64,000 bases of DNA from positions 1 to 64,000 of the forward strand of contig NZ_FTMK01000004.1 of NCBI RefSeq assembly GCF_900156255.1. Reading direction: 5' to 3'. The translations under genes were made by a program, and so were the position numbers. The DNA comes from Paracoccus thiocyanatus (GTDB lineage Bacteria; Pseudomonadota; Alphaproteobacteria; Rhodobacterales; Rhodobacteraceae). Under the pieces are notes generated by a model. The model was not told the DNA's origin and made no database searches. It worked only from the letters and a program-made list of their open reading frames with translations. Of the stretch, positions 53,812 to 63,148 are shown piece by piece (position 1 is the first letter of the stretch; every line of letters begins with the position of its first letter).

Positions 53812-54717
53812 ATGTTGTTGATCAGCAGTATCGTCAGCCTGTTTCTTGCCGGTCTTGCCACCGATGTGACCGGGACCACCCGCGCCGCCGATGCGGACGG
53901 CAATTCCGACGCCGATCCCGATGAACCGCCCCGGCCGCAGGGGCTGGCGGCCGACGGGACCGAAGGCAGTGACTGGCTTGTCGGCGGCGATGGCGACGAC
54001 CTGTTGTCGGGCTATGGCGGCAATGACGATCTGCATGGCGGGCAGGGCGGCGACACGCTGCTGGGCGGCGACGGCGCCGACTCGATCTATGGCGACGGCG
54101 ATTTCGGCCCCGGCGGCGACGATTCCATCGAAGGCGGCGCGGGCGACGATTACCTGGCGGGACAGAACGCCAACGACACCGTGCATGGCGGCCCCGGCAA
54201 CGACACCATCTTGGGCGGCGATGGCGACGATCTGCTGACCGGGGGCGAAGGCCAGGACTGGATCTCGGGCAATGCCGGCAACGACACGCTGATCGCCGGG
54301 CCGGGCGAAAGCGACCTGGACGGCGGCGATGGCGACGATCTGCTGATCGGCTCGGACGATCCCGAACGGGCCTGGATGCATGGCGGGGCCGGGCGGGACA
54401 CGCTGCAACCCGGCCTGGGCGATTTTTCCGAAGGCGGCGCGGACGAGGATCTGTTCCTGCTCTCTCCACCGGCCGCGGCGCTGGAAGATCCCGGCGACAA
54501 GCTGCCGGTGATCGCCGATTTCGACGCCAGCCAGGACCGGATCGAACTGGCCTATCAGGACCGTGCCGACGGTGCCTTGCCCAAGGTGACGCTGGAACGC
54601 GACAGCGACGGATCGGCGCTGATTCGCCTGGACGGGCAGCCCGTGGCCCGGCTGCTTCAGGCCCAGGGGCTGCGCGCGGATGACATCGCCCTGACCCGGA
54701 TCGCGCCGCCGGGCTAG
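53812..54717 (+). CDS. RTX-type calcium-binding repeat protein
   Basis: This 301-residue protein begins with a hydrophobic segment (LLISSIVSLFLAGLATDVTG) and an acidic linker. About 12 nonapeptide-type GGxGxDxL repeats follow (residues about 55-215, for example LVGGDGDDLLSG and TILGGDGDDLLTGG), then a compact domain with IADFDASQDRIELAYQD. RTX repeats fold on calcium outside the cell. No type I secretion genes lie nearby, and the N-terminal hydrophobic segment is unusual for a type I substrate. No catalytic domain is visible. Confidence 0.85.
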   Translation: MLLISSIVSLFLAGLATDVTGTTRAADADGNSDADPDEPPRPQGLAADGTEGSDWLVGGDGDDLLSGYGGNDDLHGGQGGDTLLGGDGADSIYGDGDFGPGGDDSIEGGAGDDYLAGQNANDTVHGGPGNDTILGGDGDDLLTGGEGQDWISGNAGNDTLIAGPGESDLDGGDGDDLLIGSDDPERAWMHGGAGRDTLQPGLGDFSEGGADEDLFLLSPPAAALEDPGDKLPVIADFDASQDRIELAYQDRADGALPKVTLERDSDGSALIRLDGQPVARLLQAQGLRADDIALTRIAPPG

Positions 54718-54857
54718 GCCAGAAAGCGCTTTCCTTTTCGTCGGTTTGCGCCTATACGCGCCCATCCGCTGGGACTTCCGGCGGAGCTCTCCACGGGCCT
54801 GTGCTGGACGACATCCCGGCCAGAGCCATAACCCCTTGATCCTGAAAGGAGACCCCG

Positions 54858-55127
54858 ATGTCGATTACTGTTGAGGAAAAGAATCGCCTGATGACGGAAT
54901 TTGCGACCAAGAAAGGCGACACCGGCTCGCCCGAGGTCCAGGTTGCGGTCCTGTCGTCGCGCATCTCGACCCTGACCGAGCATTTCAAGACCCACAAGAA
55001 GGACAACCATTCGCGTCGTGGTCTGCTGAAACTGGTCGCGCAGCGCCGCAAGCTGCTGGACTATCTGAAGGGCAAGAACGAAGCCCGCTACAACGTGCTG
55101 ATCGCCAAGCTGGGCCTGCGCCGCTGA
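54858..55127 (+). CDS. rpsO: 30S ribosomal protein S15
   Basis: This 89-residue protein is of standard length: [30 protein letters not shown], then [25 protein letters not shown]. It binds 16S rRNA in the central domain. AAAGGAG precedes the ATG. pnp lies downstream, as in most proteobacteria, but a hypothetical gene and a terminator intervene here. Confidence 0.98.
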   Translation: MSITVEEKNRLMTEFATKKGDTGSPEVQVAVLSSRISTLTEHFKTHKKDNHSRRGLLKLVAQRRKLLDYLKGKNEARYNVLIAKLGLRR

Positions 55128-55159
55128 CAGCCGGCGCTGAACCGCAGCCAAGCCTTGCA

Positions 55160-55188
55160 ACGCCCGCGCCCAAGCCGCGGGCGTTTTG
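55160..55188 (+). terminator. Rho-independent terminator after rpsO
   Basis: ACGCCCGCG (55160-55168) pairs with CGCGGGCGT (55176-55184) around a 7 nt loop and is followed by TTTGCT, 32 bp after the stop. Confidence 0.8.
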
Positions 55189-55297
55189 CTGTCCTGGTCC
55201 AGGGGCGGATAAAACCCTTAAAATCCAAGCTATTGTCCTTCTGGATTCTTAAAGGCCGTAAACTAATCTGCAATTTGTCCGCAAAATGGAGATTGCA

Positions 55298-55852
55298 ATG
55301 TTAATCGGTTCGTTTTTCAAGCCCACCATCCCTCCGCCGACCCCTTCTTCGGTCCTGACCAGCTTGACGGATGGGTTGGGCAAGCTTCTTGGTTCGTCGC
55401 AAAGCCCCCAGACGGCGACGGGCAACGCGGCGCGCCTGGATCTTTCGCCGCAGGCGGCTGCAACTCCCGCCCCGGAAATCGCGGTGGCCGCTGCGCCTGC
55501 GCCGACGGGCGCCAGCGTTCCCTTGGACGGTGCCGGGCAGACAGGTGCCGGGACGGCGGCCCCGGCCGCCGGAACCCTGCCAACCGTGCCCCCAAGCCTG
55601 GCACCCCAACCCTTTGCCAACCGCACGGTCGGCGCGGCAGAAAAGGCCGAACCTGCGCGGTCGCAGCAGGCCCTTGTCCCGCCCGGCCCCGATGCCGAGG
55701 CGCTGTTCCGGTCCTGGGCGATCGCGGCACAGGCCAAGGAAATGGCGCAGGATGTGGTCAAGCGCGTCGCCGTGATCGACAGCCCGGCATGGCCGGCCGA
55801 GGCGACGGCCGAACCCAAGGCCGCCGTGCCGAGAACGCTGGCCACGGCCTGA
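55298..55852 (+). CDS. Hypothetical Ala/Pro-rich protein between rpsO and pnp
   Basis: This 184-residue protein starts MLIGSFFKPTIPPPTPSSV, with GGAG 6 nt upstream of ATG 55298. The middle is a low-complexity Ala/Pro/Thr linker. The C-terminal part (DAEALFRSWAIAAQAKEMAQDVVKRVAVIDS) looks like a conserved amphipathic helix. No family is recognised. The opposite strand carries a similarly long frame without a ribosome site, so this strand is preferred. It separates rpsO from pnp. Confidence 0.55.
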   Translation: MLIGSFFKPTIPPPTPSSVLTSLTDGLGKLLGSSQSPQTATGNAARLDLSPQAAATPAPEIAVAAAPAPTGASVPLDGAGQTGAGTAAPAAGTLPTVPPSLAPQPFANRTVGAAEKAEPARSQQALVPPGPDAEALFRSWAIAAQAKEMAQDVVKRVAVIDSPAWPAEATAEPKAAVPRTLATA

Positions 55853-56093
55853 CCGGCCCCGCCAACGCCGGGGGCGACACCCGCCCCTGGCAGCTAAACA
55901 GGACCCCCGTCCGGATATCGGCCCGCGGTAAACCACTTTCCAAATCCCCTGTTTTCCTGTATGGGCCGTGCCCATCTGTGACGTGACGCCAGGCCCCTGG
56001 GCACATGCGAAGGATAGGGGCGGCGGCAATGGGGCCGCCATTTGACACAGGGCGCGCGACCGGAAGGGCCGGCGCGCCGCCAGAGGAAACCAG

Positions 56094-58241
56094 ATGTTTG
56101 ATGAAGTGAAGAAATCCATCCAGTGGGGCCAGGAAACGCTCACGCTGGAAACGGGCAAGGTTGCCCGTCAGGCCGACGGCTCGGTCATCGCCACCTTGGG
56201 CGAGACCAGCGTGATGGCCAACGTCACTTTCGCGAAAGAACCCAAGCCCGGCCAGGACTTCTTCCCCCTGACGGTGCATTACCAGGAAAAATACTATGCC
56301 GCCGGCAAGATCCCCGGCGGTTTCTTCAAGCGCGAAGCCCGTCCTTCGGAAAAGGAAACGCTGACTGCGCGCCTGATCGACCGGCCGATCCGCCCGCTGT
56401 TCGTCCCCGGCTTCAAGCATGAAGTGCTGGTGATGTGCACGGTGCTGAGCCACGACCTGGTCAACGATCCCGATATCGTGGCCATGATCGCTGCCTCGGC
56501 CGCGCTGACGATTTCCGGCGTGCCCTTCATGGGTCCGATCGCCGCCGCCCGCGTGGGCTTTGCCAATGGCGAATATGTCCTGAACCCCGAAGTGCAGGAC
56601 ATGGACCATCTGCGCGGCAATCCCGAGCAGCGGCTGGATCTGGTCGTCGCCGGCACCCGCGACGCGGTGATGATGGTCGAATCGGAAGCCTATGAACTGA
56701 CCGAGGCCGAGATGCTGGGCGCGGTCAAGTTCGGCCACGAGGCCATGCAGCCGGTCATCGACCTGATCATCGACCTGGCCGAAGCTGCGGCGAAGGAACC
56801 CTTCGACTTTGCCTCGCCGGATTACAGCGCGCTTTACGCCCAGGTGAAATCGCTGGGCGAGGACGACATGCGCGCCGCCTATGCCATCCACGACAAGGGC
56901 GAGCGCCGCGACGCCATCGAGGCCGCCAAGGCCAAGGTGCTGGCCGGCCTGTCCGAGGATCAGCGGCTGGACCCCAACCTGGGCTCGGCGCTGAAAAAGC
57001 TGGAATCGGGCATCCTGCGCGGCGGCATCATCGACGGCCGCCCGCGTATCGACGGCCGCGACAACAAGACCATCCGCCCCATCGACTGCGAAGTGGGCTT
57101 CCTGCCGCGCACCCATGGCTCGTCGCTGTTCACCCGCGGCGAAACCCAGGCGCTGGTCGTGACCACGCTGGGCACCGGCGATGATGAACAGATCATCGAC
57201 GCGCTGCATGGCAACAGCCGCAGCAACTTCCTGCTGCATTACAACTTCCCGCCCTATTCGGTGGGCGAGGTGGGCCGCGTGGGCAGCCCCGGCCGCCGCG
57301 AGATCGGCCATGGCAAGCTGGCCTGGCGCGCGCTGCAAGCCGTGCTGCCGGCGCCGACCGATTTCCCCTATACCATCCGCGTCGTCAGCGAGATCACCGA
57401 ATCGAACGGCTCGTCCTCGATGGCCTCGGTCTGCGGCGGGTCGCTGTCGATGATGGATGCGGGCGTGCCGCTGAAAGCGCCGGTGGCCGGCGTCGCCATG
57501 GGCCTGATCCTGGAAGAGGACGGCCGCTGGGCGGTGCTGACCGACATCCTGGGCGACGAGGACCACCTGGGCGACATGGACTTCAAGGTCGCGGGCACCG
57601 AAAACGGCATCACCAGCCTGCAAATGGACATCAAGGTCGCGGGCATCACGCCCGAGATCATGGAACAGGCGCTGGCCCAGGCCCGCGATGGCCGGCTGCA
57701 CATCCTGGCCGAGATGTCCAAGGCCCTGACCGAGGGCCGGCGCGAGTTCAGCGCCCACGCCCCGCGCATCGAGACGATGACCATCCCGACCGACAAGATC
57801 CGCGAAGTGATCGGCTCGGGCGGCAAGGTGATCCGCGAGATCGTGGAAACCTCGGGCGCGAAAGTCGACATCAGCGACGACGGCACCATCAAGATCGCCT
57901 CGGCCAATGCCGATTCGATCAAGAAGGCCTATGACATGATCCATTCGATCGTGGCCGAACCCGAAGAGGGCAAGGTCTATACCGGCAAGGTGGTGAAACT
58001 GGTCGATTTCGGCGCCTTCGTGAACTTCTTCGGCAAGCGCGACGGGCTGGTGCATGTCAGCCAGATCGCGGGCAAGCGCCTGAACCACCCCAACGAGGTG
58101 CTGAAGGAAGGCCAGGAGGTCAAGGTCAAGCTGCTGGGCTTTGACGACCGCGGCAAGGTGCGCCTGGGCATGAAGATGGTCGACCAGGAAACCGGCGAGG
58201 AGATTTCGCCGGAGAAGAAAGAGGAATCGGCCGAGGGCTGA
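56094..58241 (+). CDS. pnp: Polyribonucleotide nucleotidyltransferase (PNPase)
   Basis: This 715-residue protein has two RNase PH-like domains ([27 protein letters not shown]; then [25 protein letters not shown] and [20 protein letters not shown]). A KH domain ([22 protein letters not shown]) and an S1 domain ([21 protein letters not shown]) follow. It degrades RNA phosphorolytically from 3' ends and joins the degradosome. AGAGGA precedes the ATG. The upstream region from 55853 holds no gene. Confidence 0.97.
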   Translation: MFDEVKKSIQWGQETLTLETGKVARQADGSVIATLGETSVMANVTFAKEPKPGQDFFPLTVHYQEKYYAAGKIPGGFFKREARPSEKETLTARLIDRPIRPLFVPGFKHEVLVMCTVLSHDLVNDPDIVAMIAASAALTISGVPFMGPIAAARVGFANGEYVLNPEVQDMDHLRGNPEQRLDLVVAGTRDAVMMVESEAYELTEAEMLGAVKFGHEAMQPVIDLIIDLAEAAAKEPFDFASPDYSALYAQVKSLGEDDMRAAYAIHDKGERRDAIEAAKAKVLAGLSEDQRLDPNLGSALKKLESGILRGGIIDGRPRIDGRDNKTIRPIDCEVGFLPRTHGSSLFTRGETQALVVTTLGTGDDEQIIDALHGNSRSNFLLHYNFPPYSVGEVGRVGSPGRREIGHGKLAWRALQAVLPAPTDFPYTIRVVSEITESNGSSSMASVCGGSLSMMDAGVPLKAPVAGVAMGLILEEDGRWAVLTDILGDEDHLGDMDFKVAGTENGITSLQMDIKVAGITPEIMEQALAQARDGRLHILAEMSKALTEGRREFSAHAPRIETMTIPTDKIREVIGSGGKVIREIVETSGAKVDISDDGTIKIASANADSIKKAYDMIHSIVAEPEEGKVYTGKVVKLVDFGAFVNFFGKRDGLVHVSQIAGKRLNHPNEVLKEGQEVKVKLLGFDDRGKVRLGMKMVDQETGEEISPEKKEESAEG

Positions 58242-58264
58242 CGCTTCGTTTAGGAAAACGGATC

Positions 58265-58295
58265 AAGCGGAGCCTGTGGGCTCCGCTTTTCTTTT
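58265..58295 (+). terminator. Rho-independent terminator after pnp
   Basis: AAGCGGAGC (58265-58273) pairs with GCTCCGCTT (58280-58288) around CTGTGG and is followed by TTCTTTT, 23 bp after the pnp stop. Confidence 0.88.
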
Positions 58296-59029
58296 CAGCT
58301 TTCCCACCATTCGGTCTTTTTCAGTCGATGCACGGCGCGCAGCCGGGCAAAAACCGTATCGGCATCCTGAAGCCGGTTATAAATGCCGTGCAGGATTACG
58401 CCGGTGGGGCGCACGTCGAAGAATGGCTTCAACCGCCAATAGAGATTGTAAAGCGTATCATCCTGGCCGGCGGCGAAGCAGGACATGCCTTCGAACAGCG
58501 GCACCATCCGCTGGCGCAGTTCGGTAATGCGCTCCGGCAAGATGGGCTGGTCCTGGCTATTAGTCAGCCATCGCTCGGTCTCGGCGATCTTGACCATGTT
58601 CGCCAGTAACGAGGCCAGCATGCCCGCCCCGCGCACCTCGGGCCGCGGGTCGAGTTCAACGAACGTGTCCGCGGCCGAAGTCAGCCAGCGGATGTTCAGC
58701 GTTTCCGCAAGGAAATCGCATTCCGCATCCCAGAGTTGCCGGAAGTGGGCATAATTTTGCTGGGGCGCTACGCGGCGGCGGATCAGCACAATCAGTTTTG
58801 CGTGATGGAACATTAGTTCGGGCTGGCCGGAAAATTCGGCGCGCAGCTTGTCAAAATGTTCGCCCAGATCGCGCTGGGATTTCCAGGATTGGCTGGCCGG
58901 TCCCGCCGCGATAAGTGCGGTCTTCATCTGCTCGAAGGGCTCGGAATCGCGCATGAACTTGCGAGCGCCAAGGCGCCTTCGATGCTGGTTCCAAGACAGA
59001 AACCGCTCGATCCGGGTTTTTCTCCGCAT
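58295..59029 (-). CDS. Unrecognised protein beside an LPS glycosyltransferase gene
   Basis: This 244-residue basic, helical protein starts MRRKTRIERFLSWNQHRRR. It has motifs FHHAKLIVLIRRRVAPQQNYAHF and NLYWRLKPFFDVRPTGVILHGIYNRLQDADTVFARL. No signal peptide or membrane segment is seen. I do not recognise the family. ATG 59029 is preferred; the open frame extends 48 codons further upstream without a good start. It is divergent from the GT2 gene, 159 bp away, which hints at an envelope sugar role. Third-position GC is lower than in neighbours. Confidence 0.65.
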   Translation of the reverse strand: MRRKTRIERFLSWNQHRRRLGARKFMRDSEPFEQMKTALIAAGPASQSWKSQRDLGEHFDKLRAEFSGQPELMFHHAKLIVLIRRRVAPQQNYAHFRQLWDAECDFLAETLNIRWLTSAADTFVELDPRPEVRGAGMLASLLANMVKIAETERWLTNSQDQPILPERITELRQRMVPLFEGMSCFAAGQDDTLYNLYWRLKPFFDVRPTGVILHGIYNRLQDADTVFARLRAVHRLKKTEWWES

Positions 59030-59188
59030 CAGATAGCTCCTGAAAGGGTGTTTGCTCGGCCGCTGTTTGGCGGGGCATCTTTCGAGCCTTCCCGATGCGG
59101 CCCTTGACTTGCCAGATTGCTTGGTCCTGATGCGCTTGGCAAGGTCCGCGACTTGTCCAGCGTCTTCAACCAAGAAAGGGCAGTATGA

Positions 59189-59998
59189 ATGACCTTACCC
59201 GTTTCTGCCTTCATCGTCTGCCAGAACGAAGAGCGCGTGATCGAGAACTGCATCCGCAGCGTTGCCTTTTGCGCCGAGATCGTCGTGGTCGATTCCGGCT
59301 CGACCGACGGCACGCTGGCGATCTTGCAAAAGCTGCGCGAAGAAGGGCTGCCGCTGAACATCCTGCACGAGCCCTGGCGCGGCTTTGGCGCGCAAAAGCA
59401 GTTCGCCCTGGATCAGTGCAGTCAGGACTGGTGCCTAAGCATCGACAGCGATGAGCGGGTCAGCCCGAAGCTGGCCAAGATCTTTCCCGGCCTGCTGGCG
59501 CAGGAGGGCGTGAATGGCTGGCGGCTGACGCGCTATGACTATCTGCCCGGCTATGGCTTCGTGCCGCCCGCCGCGCATGAGCGTTATCACAACCGGCTGT
59601 TCCGACGCGGGCGCGGGCGCTTTGATCCGACCGATCTGGTGCATGAGGGCATCGCCATCGACGGCCCGGTGCGCAAGGCGCAGCCTGGCGGGCTTTTGCA
59701 TTTCAGCCCGTTGTCGCTGCACGAGCAGATGGAGAAAAAGAACAAGTATTCATCGCTCAAGGCGGAAATGAAGGCCCGGCGCGGCCAGCCGCCCCGTCCC
59801 TGGAAGATGCTGGCCAGCCCGTTTCTGTTCTTTCTGAAATGGTATTTCGGCCATGGCATGTGGCGCTGCGGCTGGCTGGGCTTCACCCATAGCATGCAGG
59901 GCGCGATCTATTCCTTCCTGACCGAGGCAAAGCGCTATGAAAACGCGGCGATCAGTCGGGTTCCGCCGGTCGAGCCAACCGATGTCGGCAGGTATTAG
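59189..59998 (+). CDS. Glycosyltransferase family 2, LPS core type (LgtF/WaaE-like)
   Basis: This 269-residue GT-A protein has SAFIVCQNEERVIENCIRSV at the start, VVVDSGSTDGTLAIL, the DxD-type motif WCLSIDSDERVS, and the WaaE-type RLTRYDYLPGYGFVPPA and HNRLFRRGRGRFDPTDLVHE. A C-terminal amphipathic region (FLFFLKWYFGHGMWRCGW) may dock on the membrane. It likely adds a glucose or heptose to LPS core; this is inferred from family. Its end is 31 bp from the convergent peroxiredoxin gene. Confidence 0.88.
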   Translation: MTLPVSAFIVCQNEERVIENCIRSVAFCAEIVVVDSGSTDGTLAILQKLREEGLPLNILHEPWRGFGAQKQFALDQCSQDWCLSIDSDERVSPKLAKIFPGLLAQEGVNGWRLTRYDYLPGYGFVPPAAHERYHNRLFRRGRGRFDPTDLVHEGIAIDGPVRKAQPGGLLHFSPLSLHEQMEKKNKYSSLKAEMKARRGQPPRPWKMLASPFLFFLKWYFGHGMWRCGWLGFTHSMQGAIYSFLTEAKRYENAAISRVPPVEPTDVGRY

Positions 59999-60028
59999 GT
60001 GGGGCAGAACGCCCCGCCCGCGCCCAGC

Positions 60029-60685
60029 TTACGCCGGATCCTTGGCAAAGCGCAGATAGGGCAGGGTCTTGTTCAACTGGCCGTATTTCGCCTCGGCCGC
60101 CGCGTCGTCCAGCGACAGCGCCACGATCACGTCCTGGCCCGGCATCCAGTTCGCGGGGGTGGCCAGCGGCACGCCGTCGGTCTTTTGCACCGCGTCCAGC
60201 GCCCGCACGATCTCGGCAAAGTTGCGGCCCACCGACATCGGATAGGACATGGTCAGCCGGACCTTCTTGTCGGGGCCGATGATGAACACCGTGCGCACCG
60301 TCGCCGAATGCGCCGGGGTGCGGTCCGCGCCCGGCAGGTAGAAATCCGCCGGCAGCATGTCGTAAGCCTTGGACACCGTCAGCGAGGTGTCGTCGATGAT
60401 GGCGAAATTCGCCGGGGTGCCGGCGACCTTTTCGATGTCCGCCTTCCATTTGCCGTGATCCTCGACCGAATCGACCGAAACGCCCAGAACCTTGGTGCCC
60501 CGCTTCTCGAACTCGGGCACAAGCTGGGCGACGGCGCCGAATTCCGTGGTGCAGACCGGGGTGAAATCCCGCGGATGCGAGAACAGGATCGCATAGCTGT
60601 CGCCGACCCAGTCGTGAAAGCTGATCGGCCCTTCGGTGGAATCGGCAGTGAAATCAGGCGCGGTGTCATTGAGGCGCAGGGACAT
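60029..60685 (-). CDS. 1-Cys peroxiredoxin (Prx6 type)
   Basis: This 218-residue protein has the peroxidatic Cys in HPRDFTPVCTTEFGAV (about residue 46), the Prx6-type segment GVSVDSVEDHGKWKADIEK, and a C-terminal DVIVALSLDDAAAEAKYG. There is no second resolving Cys, so an external thiol must recycle it. It reduces peroxides. ATG 60685 follows AAGGATC; it is divergent from the aldehyde dehydrogenase gene (149 bp). Confidence 0.93.
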   Translation of the reverse strand: MSLRLNDTAPDFTADSTEGPISFHDWVGDSYAILFSHPRDFTPVCTTEFGAVAQLVPEFEKRGTKVLGVSVDSVEDHGKWKADIEKVAGTPANFAIIDDTSLTVSKAYDMLPADFYLPGADRTPAHSATVRTVFIIGPDKKVRLTMSYPMSVGRNFAEIVRALDAVQKTDGVPLATPANWMPGQDVIVALSLDDAAAEAKYGQLNKTLPYLRFAKDPA

Positions 60686-60834
60686 GTCGGATCCTTTCGG
60701 TTGGTTTGGCGACAAGATAGGCATCTGCGGCGGATTGTCCAACCTGATGCGTTCAGTCGTGTTAATCGCCCGGCTTGCAGCCCGCCCGCGCGGGTGCCAG
60801 TCTGCGGCCAATCCCAGATCAAAAGGAGGCTTTG

Positions 60835-62286
60835 ATGAGCGGACTGGCCGACAAGCGGAATTTCTACATCGGCGGCGCCTGGGTGGCGCCCCGCCAGCCC
60901 CGCGACCTGGAGGTCATCGACCCCTCGACCGAAGAGCCGGTGGCGGTGATCAGCCTGGGCGACCAGGCGGATACGGATGCGGCGGTGGCGGCGGCCAAGG
61001 CGGCCTTCCCGGCCTGGGCCGCGACGCCCCCCGCCCAGCGGCTGGCCTATGTCCAGAAGATCCTGGACATCTACAAACGCCGCGCCCCCGACATGGCCGC
61101 CGCCATCAGCGCCGAGATGGGCGCGCCGCAGGACATGGCGCTGGCCGACCAGACCGCCGCCGGCAGCTATCACATCGAAACCTTCATCGAGGCGTTCAAG
61201 GGCTTTGACTTCATCCGCCCCCTGCGCCCCGATACCCCCACCAGCATGGTCGCGTGGGAGCCGGTGGGCGTGGTCGGGCTGATCACCCCCTGGAACTGGC
61301 CGATGAACCAGGTCACGCTGAAGGTGATCCCGGCCCTGCTGGCCGGCAATACGCTGGTGCTGAAACCCAGCGAGATCGCGCCCCTGTCCTCGGTCGTCTT
61401 TACCGAGATCGTGGACGAGGCCGGGCTGCCGCCGGGCGTCTACAACATGGTGAACGGCGACGGCGCGGGCGTGGGTTCGCAGCTTTCGGTGCATCCCGAC
61501 GTGGACATGATCAGCTTTACCGGCTCGACCCGCGCGGGCATCGCCATCACCAAGGCGGCGGCCGATACGCTGAAAAAGGTGGCGCTGGAACTGGGCGGCA
61601 AGGGGGCGAACCTGGTCTTTGCCGATGCCGACGAAAAGGCGGTGACACGGGGCGCGCGGCATTGCTTCAACAATAGCGGGCAAAGCTGCAACGCCCCGAC
61701 CCGAATGCTGGTCGAGCGGTCCTTTTACGAAACCGCGGTCGAGCAGGCCCGCAAGGTGGCCGAGGAAACCGCCGTGGCCAGCGCGCACCAGCCCGGCCGC
61801 CATATCGGCCCGGTGGTCAGCAAGCAGCAATGGGACAAGATCCAGGAGCTGATCCAGACCGGCATCGACCAAGGCGCCCGCCTGGTCGCCGGCGGAACCG
61901 GCCTGCCCGAAGGCGTCAATCGCGGCTATTTCGTGCGTCCGACGGTCTTTGCCGACGTGACCCCGGACATGACCATCGCCCGGCAGGAAATCTTTGGCCC
62001 GGTGCTGTCGATCATGCCCTTCGACACCGAGGAAGAGGCGGTCGCGATCGCCAATGACACGATCTATGGGCTGACGAACTATGTCCAGACCCAGGACGGG
62101 GCGCGCCGCAACCGGCTGGCCCGGCAATTGCGCGCCGGCATGGTCGAGACGAACGGCCAAAGCCGGGGCAGGGGCGCGGCCTTTGGCGGCGTCAAGGCGT
62201 CGGGCCGGGCGCGCGAGGGTGGCGTTTGGGGGCTGGAGGAGTTCATGGACAGCAAGCAGATCAGCGGCTGGGACCCCGAAGCGTAA
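60835..62286 (+). CDS. Aldehyde dehydrogenase family protein
   Basis: This 483-residue protein has NFYIGGAWVAP at the start, TPWNWPMNQVTLKVIPALLAGN, FTGSTRAGIAI, the Glu motif LELGGKGANLV (about residue 250), the catalytic Cys in FNNSGQSCNAPTRM (about 286) and EIFGPVLSIMPF. It oxidises an aldehyde with NAD(P)+; the substrate is not clear. AAAGGAGG lies upstream. It is convergent with a GntR regulator gene. Confidence 0.9.
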   Translation: MSGLADKRNFYIGGAWVAPRQPRDLEVIDPSTEEPVAVISLGDQADTDAAVAAAKAAFPAWAATPPAQRLAYVQKILDIYKRRAPDMAAAISAEMGAPQDMALADQTAAGSYHIETFIEAFKGFDFIRPLRPDTPTSMVAWEPVGVVGLITPWNWPMNQVTLKVIPALLAGNTLVLKPSEIAPLSSVVFTEIVDEAGLPPGVYNMVNGDGAGVGSQLSVHPDVDMISFTGSTRAGIAITKAAADTLKKVALELGGKGANLVFADADEKAVTRGARHCFNNSGQSCNAPTRMLVERSFYETAVEQARKVAEETAVASAHQPGRHIGPVVSKQQWDKIQELIQTGIDQGARLVAGGTGLPEGVNRGYFVRPTVFADVTPDMTIARQEIFGPVLSIMPFDTEEEAVAIANDTIYGLTNYVQTQDGARRNRLARQLRAGMVETNGQSRGRGAAFGGVKASGRAREGGVWGLEEFMDSKQISGWDPEA

Positions 62287-62382
62287 CCGGCAGGGCCGTC
62301 CAAGGGGGCGGCCCATGTCCTGGCCGGATGGCGGCGGGACAGCCCGCCCGGCGCGCAATGGGCCTGGCGCTTTGCGCTGGCG

Positions 62383-63105
62383 TCAGGCTTGCGCGGCGAG
62401 TGTTGCGGCGAAGGAATCGGTGCTGGTGAAATAATCCGGCGACAGCCGCAGCACCCCCGGCAGGTCCAGAAGCACCCGGCGCAGATGCAGCCGCATCGCC
62501 GCTTCGGCCGCATCGGGGTCGCCGGCGGCGATTGCCTCGGCCACGCTGCGATGCTGGGCCAGCATGATGTCCTTGGGCGTGATCGCACTTAGCAGGTGGC
62601 GGGCGCGGTCCAGCGGCATCTTGACCTGTTGCAAGTGGCTCCAGACCAGGGCCTTGCCGGCGATCCGGGCCAGGGTGGCGTGAAATTCCTCGTCCAACTG
62701 GACCAGGGTCGTGGGATCGGCCTGGGTCTCTTGCGCGGCGATCTGTTCAAACAGCGTCTGGTGGTCCTGGCGCCGGGCCTGGGATGCCGCAAGGCGCACG
62801 ATGTCGGCTTCGACCGATTCGCGGATGAAGCGGGTGCACAGCACCCATTCCAGGTCGATGCGGGTGACGAAGGTGCCGCGCTGGGGGCGCACCTCCAGCA
62901 GACCCTCGCCCGCCAGGCGGATGAACGCTTCGCGCACGGGTTGGCGCGACATGGCGTAGCCATCGGCGATCTCTTGTTCCGAAAGGCGCGCGCCGGGGGG
63001 CAGTTCGCCTTGGACGATGCGCTGGCGCAGCCGGGCGTGAAGCTGCGCCGCAAAGGGCGCCTGCGCCCGCGTCGCGGAATGGGTCTGGGTCGATGCGCGG
63101 TCCAT
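62383..63105 (-). CDS. GntR family regulator, FadR/FCD type
   Basis: This 240-residue protein has an N-terminal winged helix (RLRQRIVQGELPPGARLSEQEIADGYAMSRQPVREAFIRLAGEGLLEVRPQRGTFV) and a C-terminal all-helical FCD domain (about 90-220, with DEEFHATLARIAG and HRSVAEAIAAGDPDAAEAAMRLHL, metal-binding His). It probably senses an organic acid or sugar acid. galM lies immediately upstream in the same direction, so both may be one sugar-related unit. Confidence 0.9.
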   Translation of the reverse strand: MDRASTQTHSATRAQAPFAAQLHARLRQRIVQGELPPGARLSEQEIADGYAMSRQPVREAFIRLAGEGLLEVRPQRGTFVTRIDLEWVLCTRFIRESVEADIVRLAASQARRQDHQTLFEQIAAQETQADPTTLVQLDEEFHATLARIAGKALVWSHLQQVKMPLDRARHLLSAITPKDIMLAQHRSVAEAIAAGDPDAAEAAMRLHLRRVLLDLPGVLRLSPDYFTSTDSFAATLAAQA

Positions 63106-63148
63106 GTTTCCTCCCTGACCCCGCATTAGTTCGTGACCCGATCTTGCG

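Noticed and set aside
55249-55845. Minus-strand 198-codon frame between rpsO and pnp
   Set aside because: It lacks a ribosome site, while the opposite strand has GGAG correctly spaced before an ATG.
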